In this document: positions 33,008 to 41,993 of the stretch, in pieces
How positions within the stretch are numbered: position 1 is the first letter of the stretch
Layout of the letters: each line of letters opens with the position of its first letter
NCBI RefSeq assembly: GCF_017114985.1
Contig: NZ_JABXKP010000088.1
Location: forward strand, 1-64,000
Direction of reading: 5' to 3'
Origin: Nostoc sp. JL33
GTDB lineage: Bacteria > Cyanobacteriota > Cyanobacteriia > Cyanobacteriales > Nostocaceae
Length of the DNA stretch: 64,000 bases
Made by a program: the position numbers and the translations under genes
Notes under the pieces: model-generated
Told to the model about the DNA's origin: nothing
The model's database searches: none
Seen by the model: the letters and a program-made list of their open reading frames with translations, nothing else

Positions 33008-33086
33008 GCGATCGCTGCTAAAATTTGAACTACAACTGTTGTGTGGCATCCATTTGGTGTGATTTTGTGAAAGGGTGCGATCGTTA
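33008..33086. repeat. 79-bp direct repeat, right copy
   Basis: It is identical to 32140-32218 except one base. The right edge coincides with the stop codon of the STAND gene at 33084. Confidence 0.85.
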
Positions 33087-35501
33087 GCGATATGCTTCTC
33101 TTAAAAAGATTGCATAATTTCCCCTAACCCTGATTGTATGGGGATGACCTACACCTAAAGTCTTCTCACAAATTGCCAAAGCTTGCTGATACAGGGGTTC
33201 AGCTTCGCTGTAGCGTCCTGTAGAATGATAGAGTGCTGCAAGATTGTTCAAGCTACCGACGACATCGGGATGGTTGTCTCCCAGTAAGTGTTTCCACAGT
33301 TCCAAAGCTTGCTGATACAGGGGTTCAGCTTCGCTGTAGCGTCCTGTAGAACCGTAGAGTAATGCGAGATTGTTCAGGCTAGTGGCGACATTGGGATGGT
33401 TGTCTCCCAGTAAGTGTTTCCACAGTTCCAAAGCTTGCTGATACAGGGGTTCAGCTTCGCTGTAGCGTCCTGTAGATTCGTAGAGTCCTGCGAGGTTGTT
33501 CAGGCTAGTGGCGACATTGGAATGGTTGCCTCCCAGTAAGCGTTTTGTCAATTCCAAAGCTTGATGATACAGAGGTTCAGCTTCGCTGTAGCGTCCTGTA
33601 GATTCGTAGAGTAATGCGAGATTGTTCAGGCTAGTGGCGACATTGGGATGGTTGTCTCCCAGTAAGCGTTTTGTCAGTTTCAAAGCTTGCTGATACAAGG
33701 GTTCAGCTTCGCTGTAACGTCCTGTAGAACGGTAGAGTTCTGCAAGATTGTTCAGGCTAGTGGCGACATTGGGATGGTTGTCTCCCAATAAGCGTTTGCT
33801 CAGTTCCAAAGCTTGCTGATACAAGGGTTCAGCTTGGCTGTAGCGTCCTGTAGATTCGTAGAGTACTGCGAGATTGTTCAGGCTAGTGGCGACATTGGGA
33901 TGTTCTAAACCAAGACGATTTTCAGCTACTTTTACACATAGTTTGTACCAAGGTTCTGCTTGCTGATAAAGTCCTTGACCTTCATAAAACCAGCCTAAGC
34001 CTGTGAAAGGCCAAATTAAATCCTCGTCGCTGAGATATTGGGAAAGGTGGGTTACAACTTCTGCAAGGTGGGGGATAAAGGGAGTGAGGTTGAAAATATC
34101 TTCACGGTTAGGCTGTTGAGGAATTTGCTTTGCCACCTCTATCATCTGCATTGTAAAGTTTGTTTTCACCTTATCTGCTTCACTTGACTCATCCAACTTT
34201 ATTTGGAAAAATTGCCGAATCAGTGGATGTAGACGATAAATTCCTTTAGCCTGCCATTGTATTAAATGCAGTTTCCGCAACTCAGCTATATCTTTCTCCC
34301 AGAGTTCTTGTTTATCGTCATCTTCTATCGCCTCAACAGATAACGGAATGTCAGCCAAAGCATACAAACTCAGCCAACAGCCTAAGTGTTGTGCATTTTC
34401 ATCCAACTGTTCCCAACTCAATTCAAAAGCTTCAGCAACACTATATTCATAACGCATCAATGGGTTAGCCTTGGCTATTGCTTCGTGTTCTAGTCGCTTT
34501 TTCTCTAGCCGCTTCAGCAGTTTTTCCAGAGACAAATCTGGCATTGTATCCAGATATCGCCCCACTAACTCTAACGCCAAAGGCAAATATCCCAAGAATT
34601 TACAAATTTTTCTCGCAACCCAAGGTTCGCTTTTAAGTCGTTCTCTATTAACCAGCGATTTTAATAATTTCATCGCCGCCAATGGTTTGAGAACACCTAA
34701 AGGTAATTGCGGTAAAGTTCTGTCAAATTTCTCGCGCGTTGTCAGCAATACTTTAAACCGGGGTGATTCTGGGGGTAAATAAGGCTGAACCTGTGTTTTG
34801 TAGTCAGTGACATTATCAAACACCAGCAGTACTTCACCTTGTTGCCAATTTTGCCAGCAGTATCTCAGCCTATCTGCTAATTCCCAATCGTCCGGTGCAA
34901 TGAGTTTAAATTTCAATTCTGCAAATCTGAAAATCTGAATTCCGACATCAATACCCTGTGCTGATAACCAGCAAACCCCACCTTGATAATTCTGCAAGTG
35001 CTGTTTGGCGTATTGGGTAGCGAGTTCAGTTTTGCCTACTCCACCCATACCCGCCACAGCGACAATTGCAACTTGCCGAGATGTTTGTAATAGCTGGTGC
35101 AGTTTTTGTAGTTCCGCCTCACGTCCCACAAATTTTTCAAATGAGACAGCCGGGGGAATATTTTGATGAATTTCTTTAATTGTTGATTGGGCAACGTTCA
35201 ACTGAGCGCTCACGCCGAAGTCTTGCCCGCCATTATATTTTGCTGTGAGGTAAGCCCGTAACTTTTCTAGCTTACCCCGGCTTTCAGAATTGGCTAACTC
35301 AGGATAACTCTGGGCGAATTTGTCATACACCTCAGCCATCCGCTTTTTGAAAGCAGCCGCACTAATGTTTAATTCGCTGGCAAGTTTTGTCTCACTCTTC
35401 CCTGAGTTTTCAGTCTTCAAACGCTCTATAAAAGTTGCCGTTTGCTCTGGGGATAAGCTATGAGTAGCAGCTTCATTGGCTAGAAAATCAGCCCATTGCA
35501 T
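33084..35501 (-). CDS. NB-ARC STAND ATPase with TPR sensor domain
   Basis: The 805-residue protein has three parts. The N-terminus (about 1-90) is a helical domain with an HTH-like KLASELNISAAAFKKRM. The NB-ARC core has FVGREAELQKLHQLL (about 124-138), Walker A GMGGVGKTELA (151-161), Walker B VLLVFDN (224-230) and the sensor-like VLLTTRE (251-257), followed by the winged-helix LGYLPLALELVGRYL region. The C-terminus (about 495-805) holds at least six 42-residue TPRs of kinesin-light-chain type (NVATSLNNLAxLYxSTGRYS). STAND proteins of this plan are signal-triggered switches, some of them antiphage or cell-death factors. No effector such as a TIR or nuclease is fused; the N-terminal domain may recruit one. 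Confidence 0.85.
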   Translation of the reverse strand: MQWADFLANEAATHSLSPEQTATFIERLKTENSGKSETKLASELNISAAAFKKRMAEVYDKFAQSYPELANSESRGKLEKLRAYLTAKYNGGQDFGVSAQLNVAQSTIKEIHQNIPPAVSFEKFVGREAELQKLHQLLQTSRQVAIVAVAGMGGVGKTELATQYAKQHLQNYQGGVCWLSAQGIDVGIQIFRFAELKFKLIAPDDWELADRLRYCWQNWQQGEVLLVFDNVTDYKTQVQPYLPPESPRFKVLLTTREKFDRTLPQLPLGVLKPLAAMKLLKSLVNRERLKSEPWVARKICKFLGYLPLALELVGRYLDTMPDLSLEKLLKRLEKKRLEHEAIAKANPLMRYEYSVAEAFELSWEQLDENAQHLGCWLSLYALADIPLSVEAIEDDDKQELWEKDIAELRKLHLIQWQAKGIYRLHPLIRQFFQIKLDESSEADKVKTNFTMQMIEVAKQIPQQPNREDIFNLTPFIPHLAEVVTHLSQYLSDEDLIWPFTGLGWFYEGQGLYQQAEPWYKLCVKVAENRLGLEHPNVATSLNNLAVLYESTGRYSQAEPLYQQALELSKRLLGDNHPNVATSLNNLAELYRSTGRYSEAEPLYQQALKLTKRLLGDNHPNVATSLNNLALLYESTGRYSEAEPLYHQALELTKRLLGGNHSNVATSLNNLAGLYESTGRYSEAEPLYQQALELWKHLLGDNHPNVATSLNNLALLYGSTGRYSEAEPLYQQALELWKHLLGDNHPDVVGSLNNLAALYHSTGRYSEAEPLYQQALAICEKTLGVGHPHTIRVRGNYAIFLREAYR

Positions 35502-35516
35502 AGACAGTTTTAATAA

Positions 35517-35560
35517 TTTCTACTTACTTTCTACTTATTTTCTACTTACTTTCTACTTAT
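35517..35560. promoter_or_regulatory. 11-bp iterons just upstream of the STAND gene
   Basis: TTTCTACTTAC and TTTCTACTTAT alternate twice (four 11-base units), 16 to 59 bases before the STAND gene start. Spacing of about one helical turn would suit cooperative binding of a regulator on one face of the DNA. Only traces of the motif remain upstream of the paralog at 29888. Confidence 0.5.
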
Positions 35561-35603
35561 AGGGTATCTCTTTTTTTTAAGGCAGAGTTACACTAAACAA
35601 AGT

Positions 35604-35632
35604 AAAAGCCTAACGATTTTGCTAGGCTTTTT
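35604..35632 (+). terminator. Terminator-like hairpin with T run
   Basis: AAAAGCCTA faces TAGGCTTTT and is followed by T residues. It reads as an intrinsic terminator on the plus strand, yet no gene lies before it on that strand. Confidence 0.5.
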
Positions 35633-35639
35633 ATGGATT

Positions 35640-35935
35640 AGAGTAGAGAGTAATTAAGTTCTATCTAGCTGTTCTCAGTCCTTCCTCCTTTTGTTATGGG
35701 CATAAGATAGTAAGAGCAAAGTGTTATGTTGCATAACCAAGGCAGAGCCAACTGGTAGAGAATCAGATACTAAGCCCAATGAAACGCTAGTTACATAAAT
35801 GCCCACTGTGCAAAAGTGTGCATAAACGAACAAAGCAAATAGTTTATTCAACTTTTTACCTCATCTGGAGTGTATAAACGCAAAGCAGACACTGGATTAC
35901 CGTCCAATTTGTGTCTGCTTATTCGTTTTTAACAG
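35640..35935 (+). ncRNA. Possible noncoding RNA ending in an intrinsic terminator
   Basis: The stretch has no credible coding frame but has several hairpins: GTTATG/CATAAC near 35735, and a perfect stem AAGCAGACAC (35883-35892) with GTGTCTGCTT (35911-35920) followed by ATTCGTTTTT. It follows another plus-strand terminator at 35604. A D-arm-like segment (CCAACTGGTAGAG near 35749) is present but no tRNA can be folded. A transcript is inferred, not shown. Confidence 0.35.
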
Positions 35936-36108
35936 ATTACATTATTTTTAGTCACATTAGCTAGGGTATAAAAATTAAAAAATTCCGCATTTTTCTTGAT
36001 ACCCTCAAATGCTGATGTAAAAAATATATCTCACTTTACTAAAGCCCCGGAAATGTTGGGTTTCGTTCCTCAACCCAACCTACGCAGCTTAAGGTTTTAG
36101 GCGCTAAC

Positions 36109-36360
36109 TTGAACCTTTGAACTCGAACGTTGAACCTTTGAACTCGAACGTTGAGCCTTTGAACTCGAACGTTGAGCCTTTGAACCTGAACATTGAGCCT
36201 TTGAACTTGAACGTTGAGCCTTTGAACCTGAACATTGAGCCTTTGAACTTGAACGTTGAGCCTTTGAACCTCGAAGTTGAACCTTTGAGCCTCGAAGTTG
36301 CACCTTTTAACCTCGAAGTTGCACCTTTGAACCTCAAATTTCGAGTTTGGTACTCAAAAC
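36109..36360. repeat. 21-bp tandem array (12 units)
   Basis: Units of exactly 21 bases with the core TTGAGCCTTTGAAC repeat from 36109. The last unit (36340-36360) is divergent and ends GTACTCAAAAC. Because the unit length is a multiple of three, long frames stay open on both strands; they are not genes. A three-unit version lies at 31906-31968. Confidence 0.85.
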
Positions 36361-36404
36361 AGCTAGTTAAATACTGTATTCCTCCTGCCTTCTGCCTCTT
36401 AATA

Positions 36405-38363
36405 CTAAGGTGACTGATTTAACACCCACTTCAACCACTGCCCAAAGGAACTTATAACATTCAACCTTTGGACTCCAGGCGCACGGGCGGCGGCGAGTCC
36501 ATCAACGGCGACTAATGCGGCATACTGCAAGCCCAAGAAACTATCAACTGCTGCATAGGGGCCACCTAAAGTAATAGCCCCAGCAGCATACATCTGACCT
36601 CTATCACTACGCATTTCTACTAATTCAAAATTGTTCGCTACAGTCAATCGCCCCAGATGGTTCACTGGGAGGTTGTAATGTTTCACCAAATCTGCTATTA
36701 GGGGATTGGCATCTACCTTGGCATCCAGTCCAGTAGCATCAACAATAAAGTCAGCGAGCAATTTCATTTCCCCAAAGCTTTGCTCTCGGATACGGGTAAT
36801 AGTCCGGTTTTGGGCATCTCGTTCCACATCCAGAACTTCACCGAAGGTAATTTGATACCAGCCTTCGCTTAACCCTTGGGCAGTAATTTGTTGCCAGTCG
36901 TGCCGGTCGGCGGTGGTAGTTCCACCCCAGTCTGCTAGTAAACGCTTGCGTTCATCGGGACTCGCTTTTTCTAACATTGCCCGGAGTTCGCCGCCCCAAC
37001 AGGCTTTAGGCCAGTTAAAGGGTTGAAATTCGTAATGATTTTTGACTAGGCGCTGGGCATTTTGAAATTTGTTGCCTTGGGGTTTAGGCGATCGCATTAA
37101 ATGCAAAACTGAAATATTCTGATTTCGCTTTCTGGCTTCATAAATTCGCTGGAAAATCCGCGAAGCCACGATTCCCCGCCCCCGAATCAACACGGTACCA
37201 CCTTGTTGCTCTAGTTGCTGATAAACATGATCGTGAGCTTCATAAGCATTGACTACAGATTTAAAATCTTGATATTTTTCCCTATAAGCTTGCAAATCTG
37301 GGAGAAACTGAATCGCTGGATACCCAGTAGCTAAATGTAAATAACGACTAACTAAAAAAGCATAATTTCCTGGGGCGCGAGAATAGGCTACGCAATATCT
37401 GCCATCATCAGTTTTGCGAATTCCCCTAACTCGCCCATAGCGATAAATTTGATTCCAGCCAATGCGCTTGGCTTCCCTATCTATGGAATCAAAGACATTA
37501 CCCGCACGGGGAGTATAAGTTTCTGCAAATGTTGGTTCAGCAAACACTTGCCACAAATACTTGAATGCTGATTTCATCTGTCCCTTGGTGAAATCGTGCC
37601 AAGCCTCACGCAAGGCATAACTAGGCCAGCCCCAAATATTATCAGGACAAGAGTCAGAATTAGAACGCAGTCTTTCATGTAAGGGAATTTGCGAATTCAA
37701 ACAAAGGCGCTTGTAACGAGCATAAGGCTCCGCCTCTAATCCCAAAGCCACAATCTTCTCAGCACGCACACCACTAATTCGCAGCAAATCAGCCCAAAAA
37801 AAGCTACCCAGTCCCGCCCCGATCGCGAGATAATCAGATTCATCTACTGGTAATCCCGTAGCATGAAGTGCTTGCACAGCGACCTTTTGTGCCTGAAATG
37901 CCAATGGCGGGAAATTACTTGCCAAGGGCGTTAGCGGCTGGATTACAGGCAACGTGGGGTCTGGAAGATTGGTATTTGCATTGAAATGAATCGTTGAAGG
38001 GGGGCTGGTATTTGGTGCAGAAGCGATCGCAGCAAATGTCACCATTATCACATAGGGGCCAATTTGCAACGTATCGCCATTAGCCAGAACACTGCGCGTT
38101 TGTGGTTGACCATTGACATACACACCGTTAACGCTACCTTGGTCAATCACCACCAGATGGTCTTGTTCCCAGTCAATTAGGGCATGGTAGCGAGAAACTT
38201 CATTACTGTTAAGCAGCATCCTAGAAACCCGCACTCCCCTAAGTTCAGCAGGTAAGCGAGCGAATTCTCGACCAAAAGCGATCGGCATATTCAACCTTGG
38301 TTCTCGCCGTTCACCCGTCGCTGGTTCTTCCCAACTCAATTGGATTTGTAAGTCATTTGTCAT
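36405..38363 (-). CDS. FHA domain fused to an FAD/NAD(P)-binding oxidoreductase-like module
   Basis: The 652-residue protein begins with an FHA domain (about 26-110) with the phosphothreonine-binding set GRE, SRYHALI and VNGVYVNG. A proline-rich linker (about 112-155) follows. The rest is flavoprotein-like, with a Rossmann-type AIGAGLGSFFWADLL (about 180-194), a second dinucleotide-like GGTVLIRGRGIVASRIF and the late DATGLDA and AAGAITLGGPYAAVDSFLG segments. FHA domains read phosphothreonine, so the redox module may be recruited or controlled by a Ser/Thr kinase. The substrate is unknown. The FHA gene at 38502 lies just upstream in the same direction. Confidence 0.75.
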   Translation of the reverse strand: MTNDLQIQLSWEEPATGERREPRLNMPIAFGREFARLPAELRGVRVSRMLLNSNEVSRYHALIDWEQDHLVVIDQGSVNGVYVNGQPQTRSVLANGDTLQIGPYVIMVTFAAIASAPNTSPPSTIHFNANTNLPDPTLPVIQPLTPLASNFPPLAFQAQKVAVQALHATGLPVDESDYLAIGAGLGSFFWADLLRISGVRAEKIVALGLEAEPYARYKRLCLNSQIPLHERLRSNSDSCPDNIWGWPSYALREAWHDFTKGQMKSAFKYLWQVFAEPTFAETYTPRAGNVFDSIDREAKRIGWNQIYRYGRVRGIRKTDDGRYCVAYSRAPGNYAFLVSRYLHLATGYPAIQFLPDLQAYREKYQDFKSVVNAYEAHDHVYQQLEQQGGTVLIRGRGIVASRIFQRIYEARKRNQNISVLHLMRSPKPQGNKFQNAQRLVKNHYEFQPFNWPKACWGGELRAMLEKASPDERKRLLADWGGTTTADRHDWQQITAQGLSEGWYQITFGEVLDVERDAQNRTITRIREQSFGEMKLLADFIVDATGLDAKVDANPLIADLVKHYNLPVNHLGRLTVANNFELVEMRSDRGQMYAAGAITLGGPYAAVDSFLGLQYAALVAVDGLAAARAPGVQRLNVISSFGQWLKWVLNQSP

Positions 38364-38501
38364 TTGTCATTTGTCATTGGTCATTGGTTATTTATAATTG
38401 GGCATGGAAAAAACTTTTCTCCAGTCTCTACTCCTAACAGACGCGATTAATCGCCTCTACTCCTAACTCTTGTACAGACGCGATTAATCGCGTCTCTACT
38501 C

Positions 38502-39002
38502 CTAACTCCCTACTACGATCACACTCACAGCCGCAGCTAAAGATGTTCCACACCAACGACAGCCTATGTATAGATTCTCTCCTGGGGAAACCTTATGACA
38601 TTTGGGGCATTCTAAGCCATAAACTCCTGGCTGTGGATGGGGTGGCAGCAAAATTGTTGCTGGAATACTGCCCGTGGAAATGTTAGTAACGTTGAGTTTT
38701 ATTTGTCCCAAAGAGATACAACTGCCTTCGGTTAAAGGCATTTCACCTTGGACTAATTGGCGTCCATCGACAACGGGGGGATTTTGCGATCGCAAATTTC
38801 TGATATAAAAGCGCTGTTGCTGGTGATCAAAAAATATTTCAACGTGCAGACCAGAGACAGTGGGGTGACTCAGAACAATATCGCACTGGAGGCGATCGCG
38901 ACCGATGCGGACAGTGCCAGGATTTTGACTTGGCTGTTGTTCATAAATGTTCTGAGTTTTATCTTGACCTGCATCGTGCCACTGTAAAGTTAGTGCGTTC
39001 AT
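38502..39002 (-). CDS. FHA-domain protein with C-terminal zinc-ribbon-like motif
   Basis: The 166-residue protein has an FHA domain (about 28-108) with RIGRDRLQCDIVLSHPTVSG and LHVEIFFD, and near the end a CPKC...CRWC pair (about 131-152) typical of a zinc ribbon. It lies about 140 bases upstream of the FHA-flavoprotein on the same strand, so the two may form an operon and share a kinase. The function is unknown. Confidence 0.75.
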   Translation of the reverse strand: MNALTLQWHDAGQDKTQNIYEQQPSQNPGTVRIGRDRLQCDIVLSHPTVSGLHVEIFFDHQQQRFYIRNLRSQNPPVVDGRQLVQGEMPLTEGSCISLGQIKLNVTNISTGSIPATILLPPHPQPGVYGLECPKCHKVSPGENLYIGCRWCGTSLAAAVSVIVVGS

Positions 39003-39115
39003 TGTTCTAACTTCATAACTCGTATTTAGTTACTTCAACTTCTTTCTGTGCGATTCCTAACACGATTGAGTCGGTGCAAGCAACTATTTAGAAAAAACTT
39101 CAACAAGCTTTATCC

Positions 39116-39140
39116 CCCCTCTCCTTAGTAAGGAGAGGGG
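39116..39140. terminator. Hairpin downstream of nfi
   Basis: CCCCTCTCCTT (39116-39126) pairs with AAGGAGAGGGG (39130-39140) around three bases, about 20 bases after the nfi stop. It is a common repeat type that may end the nfi transcript. Confidence 0.5.
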
Positions 39141-39159
39141 TTGGGGGTGAGGTTTCGCT

Positions 39160-39825
39160 TTATTTCGCCGAGGCTAATTTATCAGCAATGCGTGTAGTTT
39201 CTGGCAGCCGATATTTTGGCGTACAGCGTAATACATAGTCAATCGCTGTCGATAAACTAATCCGATGACCACTGGAGATGTAGAGAGGTTTTACTCCTGT
39301 GCGCGATCGCAAAACTGCCCCAATCGTTTCACCCTTATATATCAGTGGTTGCGTGCTGCCTTTTGTTTCTGGCAATTCCTCATGCTTACCTATCAACCTG
39401 GACTTGGCTACACCAATTGTTGGCATATCTATAAGTAACCCTAAATGGCTAGCTATACCTAATCTGCGGGGATGGGCAATTCCCTGACCATCACACAGGA
39501 TGATATCTGGTGTTGTTTTAATCTTTTCCAGCGCATCGAGAACAGCTGGAATTTCCCGAAACGAGAGGAACCCAGGAATATAGGGAAAGGTCGTAGGACG
39601 GTGTGCTAGGCTTGTCTCAACTACTTGCAAATCAGGAAAACTCAGTACTGCGACAGCTGCACGGCTAATTGTTCCATCAGCTTCAAAACCCATATCCACA
39701 CCAGCAACGTACTGGATAGGTTCTTGAAATTGATCCTCAGTAATTACTTGATCTCCCAGCTTTTCTTGGACAACTATGGCTTCCTCCAGTGTCAATGGCC
39801 AAGCATAATCTTGATAAATCTTCAT
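39160..39825 (-). CDS. nfi: Endonuclease V (deoxyinosine 3'-endonuclease)
   Basis: The 221-residue protein has the endonuclease V catalytic set: Asp in VAGVDMGFEAD (D44), Glu in PGFLSFREIP (E91) and Asp in ILCDGQGIAHPRRLGIASHLG in parts (D112). The usual GVAKSRLIG and SSGHRISL segments follow. It cleaves DNA one base 3' of deaminated adenine for repair. It has no operon partner here. Confidence 0.93.
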   Translation of the reverse strand: MKIYQDYAWPLTLEEAIVVQEKLGDQVITEDQFQEPIQYVAGVDMGFEADGTISRAAVAVLSFPDLQVVETSLAHRPTTFPYIPGFLSFREIPAVLDALEKIKTTPDIILCDGQGIAHPRRLGIASHLGLLIDMPTIGVAKSRLIGKHEELPETKGSTQPLIYKGETIGAVLRSRTGVKPLYISSGHRISLSTAIDYVLRCTPKYRLPETTRIADKLASAK

Positions 39826-40073
39826 GTTTTAATTTGGAATTAAATTGATTGATCTAAATCCTGGTAATTTGGCAAGCAGAGAAAACAAACAGTAATTTTT
39901 GATATTGATGCCGGAAAAATATATTTTTTGCAAAAGTCTATGAAAGACTATCTTTATACTAGATATTTTAGCCCAGGTTAGCTGATATATTGCATCATAA
40001 TGTTACTTAAGGCTGTCAAAAGGGAATCCTGAGAATATAAGTTTATTTTTCCAGATTTTCTCTTTTATTGGTT

Positions 40074-40595
40074 ATGACACAGCCGAATATTCTAAAACTT
40101 GCAAGACAGGGAGATGTACAGGCGATCGCATCTCTGATGAACCGCCACCTACGCCCGAAAGCAATCACTGCAAAAGTTGCCTTCAAAGATGCTTGCTTAG
40201 AGGTAATGCTAGAATCTGCCCAAGTACCAAATCAGCGAATTTCAGTTGCATTTGTCCGCAAAGGGCTAACGGCTTTAAAGGCTGCATCTATTGAAATAGT
40301 GAAAGTTTATGGACAGCAAACGGGCAACGACTTTCCAGCTTGGAGTAAAGAGTTTGATTTAGGCATAGCAGAAGCTGAACTAGAAACAGTAGATAATGAA
40401 CAGTTTTCCAGGAATCCTCAAACCCTAACTATTTGTATTAACTTAAGTGGCGATACTGCACGCGGATTAACAAGCCAAGATTTTGAAATTATTGCTAATC
40501 AAATAAGCACTGATATTTTATCATCTTGTACGAACGTTTTTATTCAAAAAGTAAGTATTAGTAATGGTAGCTCTATGATTACAAAAGAACGCTAG
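40074..40595 (+). CDS. Hypothetical cyanobacterial protein, MTQPN-start family
   Basis: The 173-residue protein (ATG at 40074; in-frame TTG two codons earlier) starts MTQPNILKLARQGDVQAIAS and continues with a pattern of two similar alpha-beta units (AKVAFKDACLEVMLESAQVP; TLTICINLSGDTARG). It resembles a family common in Nostoc genomes, but no function is known. The leader and first six codons are nearly repeated at the next gene (40782). Confidence 0.6.
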   Translation: MTQPNILKLARQGDVQAIASLMNRHLRPKAITAKVAFKDACLEVMLESAQVPNQRISVAFVRKGLTALKAASIEIVKVYGQQTGNDFPAWSKEFDLGIAEAELETVDNEQFSRNPQTLTICINLSGDTARGLTSQDFEIIANQISTDILSSCTNVFIQKVSISNGSSMITKER

Positions 40596-40781
40596 TATTT
40601 TATTTTGTTTCACGCAGAGGCGCAGAGAAAAAGCCTAAAATTAGGGCTTTTGTAATAAATTTAATAAATCTATGTAAATTTTAAACATCGGGCTGGAAAT
40701 ATTCTAAAAATGTTGCTTTTACCTGTAAATTGGGAATCCTGAGATAGAAGATATTATCTCAGGTTTTTGGATTTATTGGTT

Positions 40782-41993
40782 ATGACACAGCCGAATACTC
40801 AGGAAGTTACTAAGCAAAAGCTACAAACCTTTTACTGGCCTTTATGGTTTCCTTATCCTAGTTCTTGGTTAAAAGCATTGATTTTGACTCTATTTTTGAG
40901 ATTTATTATATTTCTAGTCACTAATACTGGAAAGGTAGGCTACCGTATCGCATATTTTGTAAACAGTCCTGACTTATTTGCTCTATTTACAATACTGTTA
41001 ATCTTATCTCCAATTCCTATAATTTCTTGGACTCATCACTGCTTACACTTGCTTATTAGTCGGTTTGTATCAGAAATTCAGGCACCTGAAATAGGTAGAA
41101 CACAAGGATTATTACCAGGAATAATGAGTTGGTGGGAAGGATTGTACGCTTGGCTTGTAATTGCAATTTCTATACTGATAGCAGCTTGTTTATCTATAAT
41201 CCTCCTACCATTCTTTAATCTTAGCTACGCTAGACCAATTGAATATTACACAAAAATGCAAAATATTAACAATAATGTAATAGGAATAATTGGGCTGTTC
41301 TATATTTCTGCTGGGGCACTAACTTATCAAATTGAATATTTGGTAAGACGACGATTAATATCTACTTATTCTGGTAATCAAAAAACAGATGCAAGTAAAT
41401 CTAACACTGATTTGAATACAGATAAAGAACTCAATATATTACGTGGTAAAATGGGCTTACACAAAATAAAATCAAATATTTCATCGAATGAGGAAGAAAC
41501 TACAATTATTAAGGCTCCACGCAAGTATCGTAATTTAAATAAAAATTTGCTGCTCATTTGTTTGATATTTTTAATTCCTATAGGAATATACTTCTATTCT
41601 AAGTTCGGAGAAATACTTCCCCTAACCTCTAAAATCGCAACACAAATACCATCAAAGTCTGTATTAGTTACACCCTCACAAATGACTTCAGAATCGCCAA
41701 CTGTGTTACTTAAAACTGATACATTCCCAGAAGCAGTAAGTAAAGCAATCAATGCAGCTAACCTTACTCAATCAGCAAAATCTCCAGATGAGTGGAAGAC
41801 AGTTGTGAGTGAGTGGGAATCTGCGATCGCACTTATGAAAACTGTGCCATCTTCTAGCCCCAATTATGTAGTCGCTCAACAAAAAATCAAAGAATATCAG
41901 ATAAATCTAAACTATGCTGAGAAAAATTCTGTTGATAATAAGGGAAGCGATGTCTACGACGGGCTACGCCTACGCACCTCAAAATTAAACTAG
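40782..41993 (+). CDS. Membrane protein with altered C-terminus, MTQPN-start
   Basis: The protein (ATG at 40782) shares its first residues and about 50 bases of leader with the gene at 40074, then differs. It has about four hydrophobic segments (LILTLFLRFIIFLVT, LFTILLILSPIPIISW, AWLVIAISILIAACLSIILL, IIGLFYISAGALTYQI) and another near the middle (LLLICLIFLIPIGIYFY). A soluble tail follows, with the WESAIALMKTVPSSSPNYVVAQQKIKEYQ repeat domain in pieces. A small dispersed repeat at 41948 supplies the last residues (DVYDGLRLRTSKLN), so the native C-terminus is probably lost. Confidence 0.6.
   Translation: MTQPNTQEVTKQKLQTFYWPLWFPYPSSWLKALILTLFLRFIIFLVTNTGKVGYRIAYFVNSPDLFALFTILLILSPIPIISWTHHCLHLLISRFVSEIQAPEIGRTQGLLPGIMSWWEGLYAWLVIAISILIAACLSIILLPFFNLSYARPIEYYTKMQNINNNVIGIIGLFYISAGALTYQIEYLVRRRLISTYSGNQKTDASKSNTDLNTDKELNILRGKMGLHKIKSNISSNEEETTIIKAPRKYRNLNKNLLLICLIFLIPIGIYFYSKFGEILPLTSKIATQIPSKSVLVTPSQMTSESPTVLLKTDTFPEAVSKAINAANLTQSAKSPDEWKTVVSEWESAIALMKTVPSSSPNYVVAQQKIKEYQINLNYAEKNSVDNKGSDVYDGLRLRTSKLN

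Noticed and set aside
35745..35800. tRNA-like D-arm segment CCAACTGGTAGAG
   Set aside because: No T-arm and no acceptor stem can be paired around it; kept only as part of the possible noncoding RNA.
36117..36413. Long open frames on both strands across the 21-bp array (MNSNVEPLNSNVEPLN type)
   Set aside because: They follow from a 21-base unit without stops; both strands are open at once and no start signal or family is seen.
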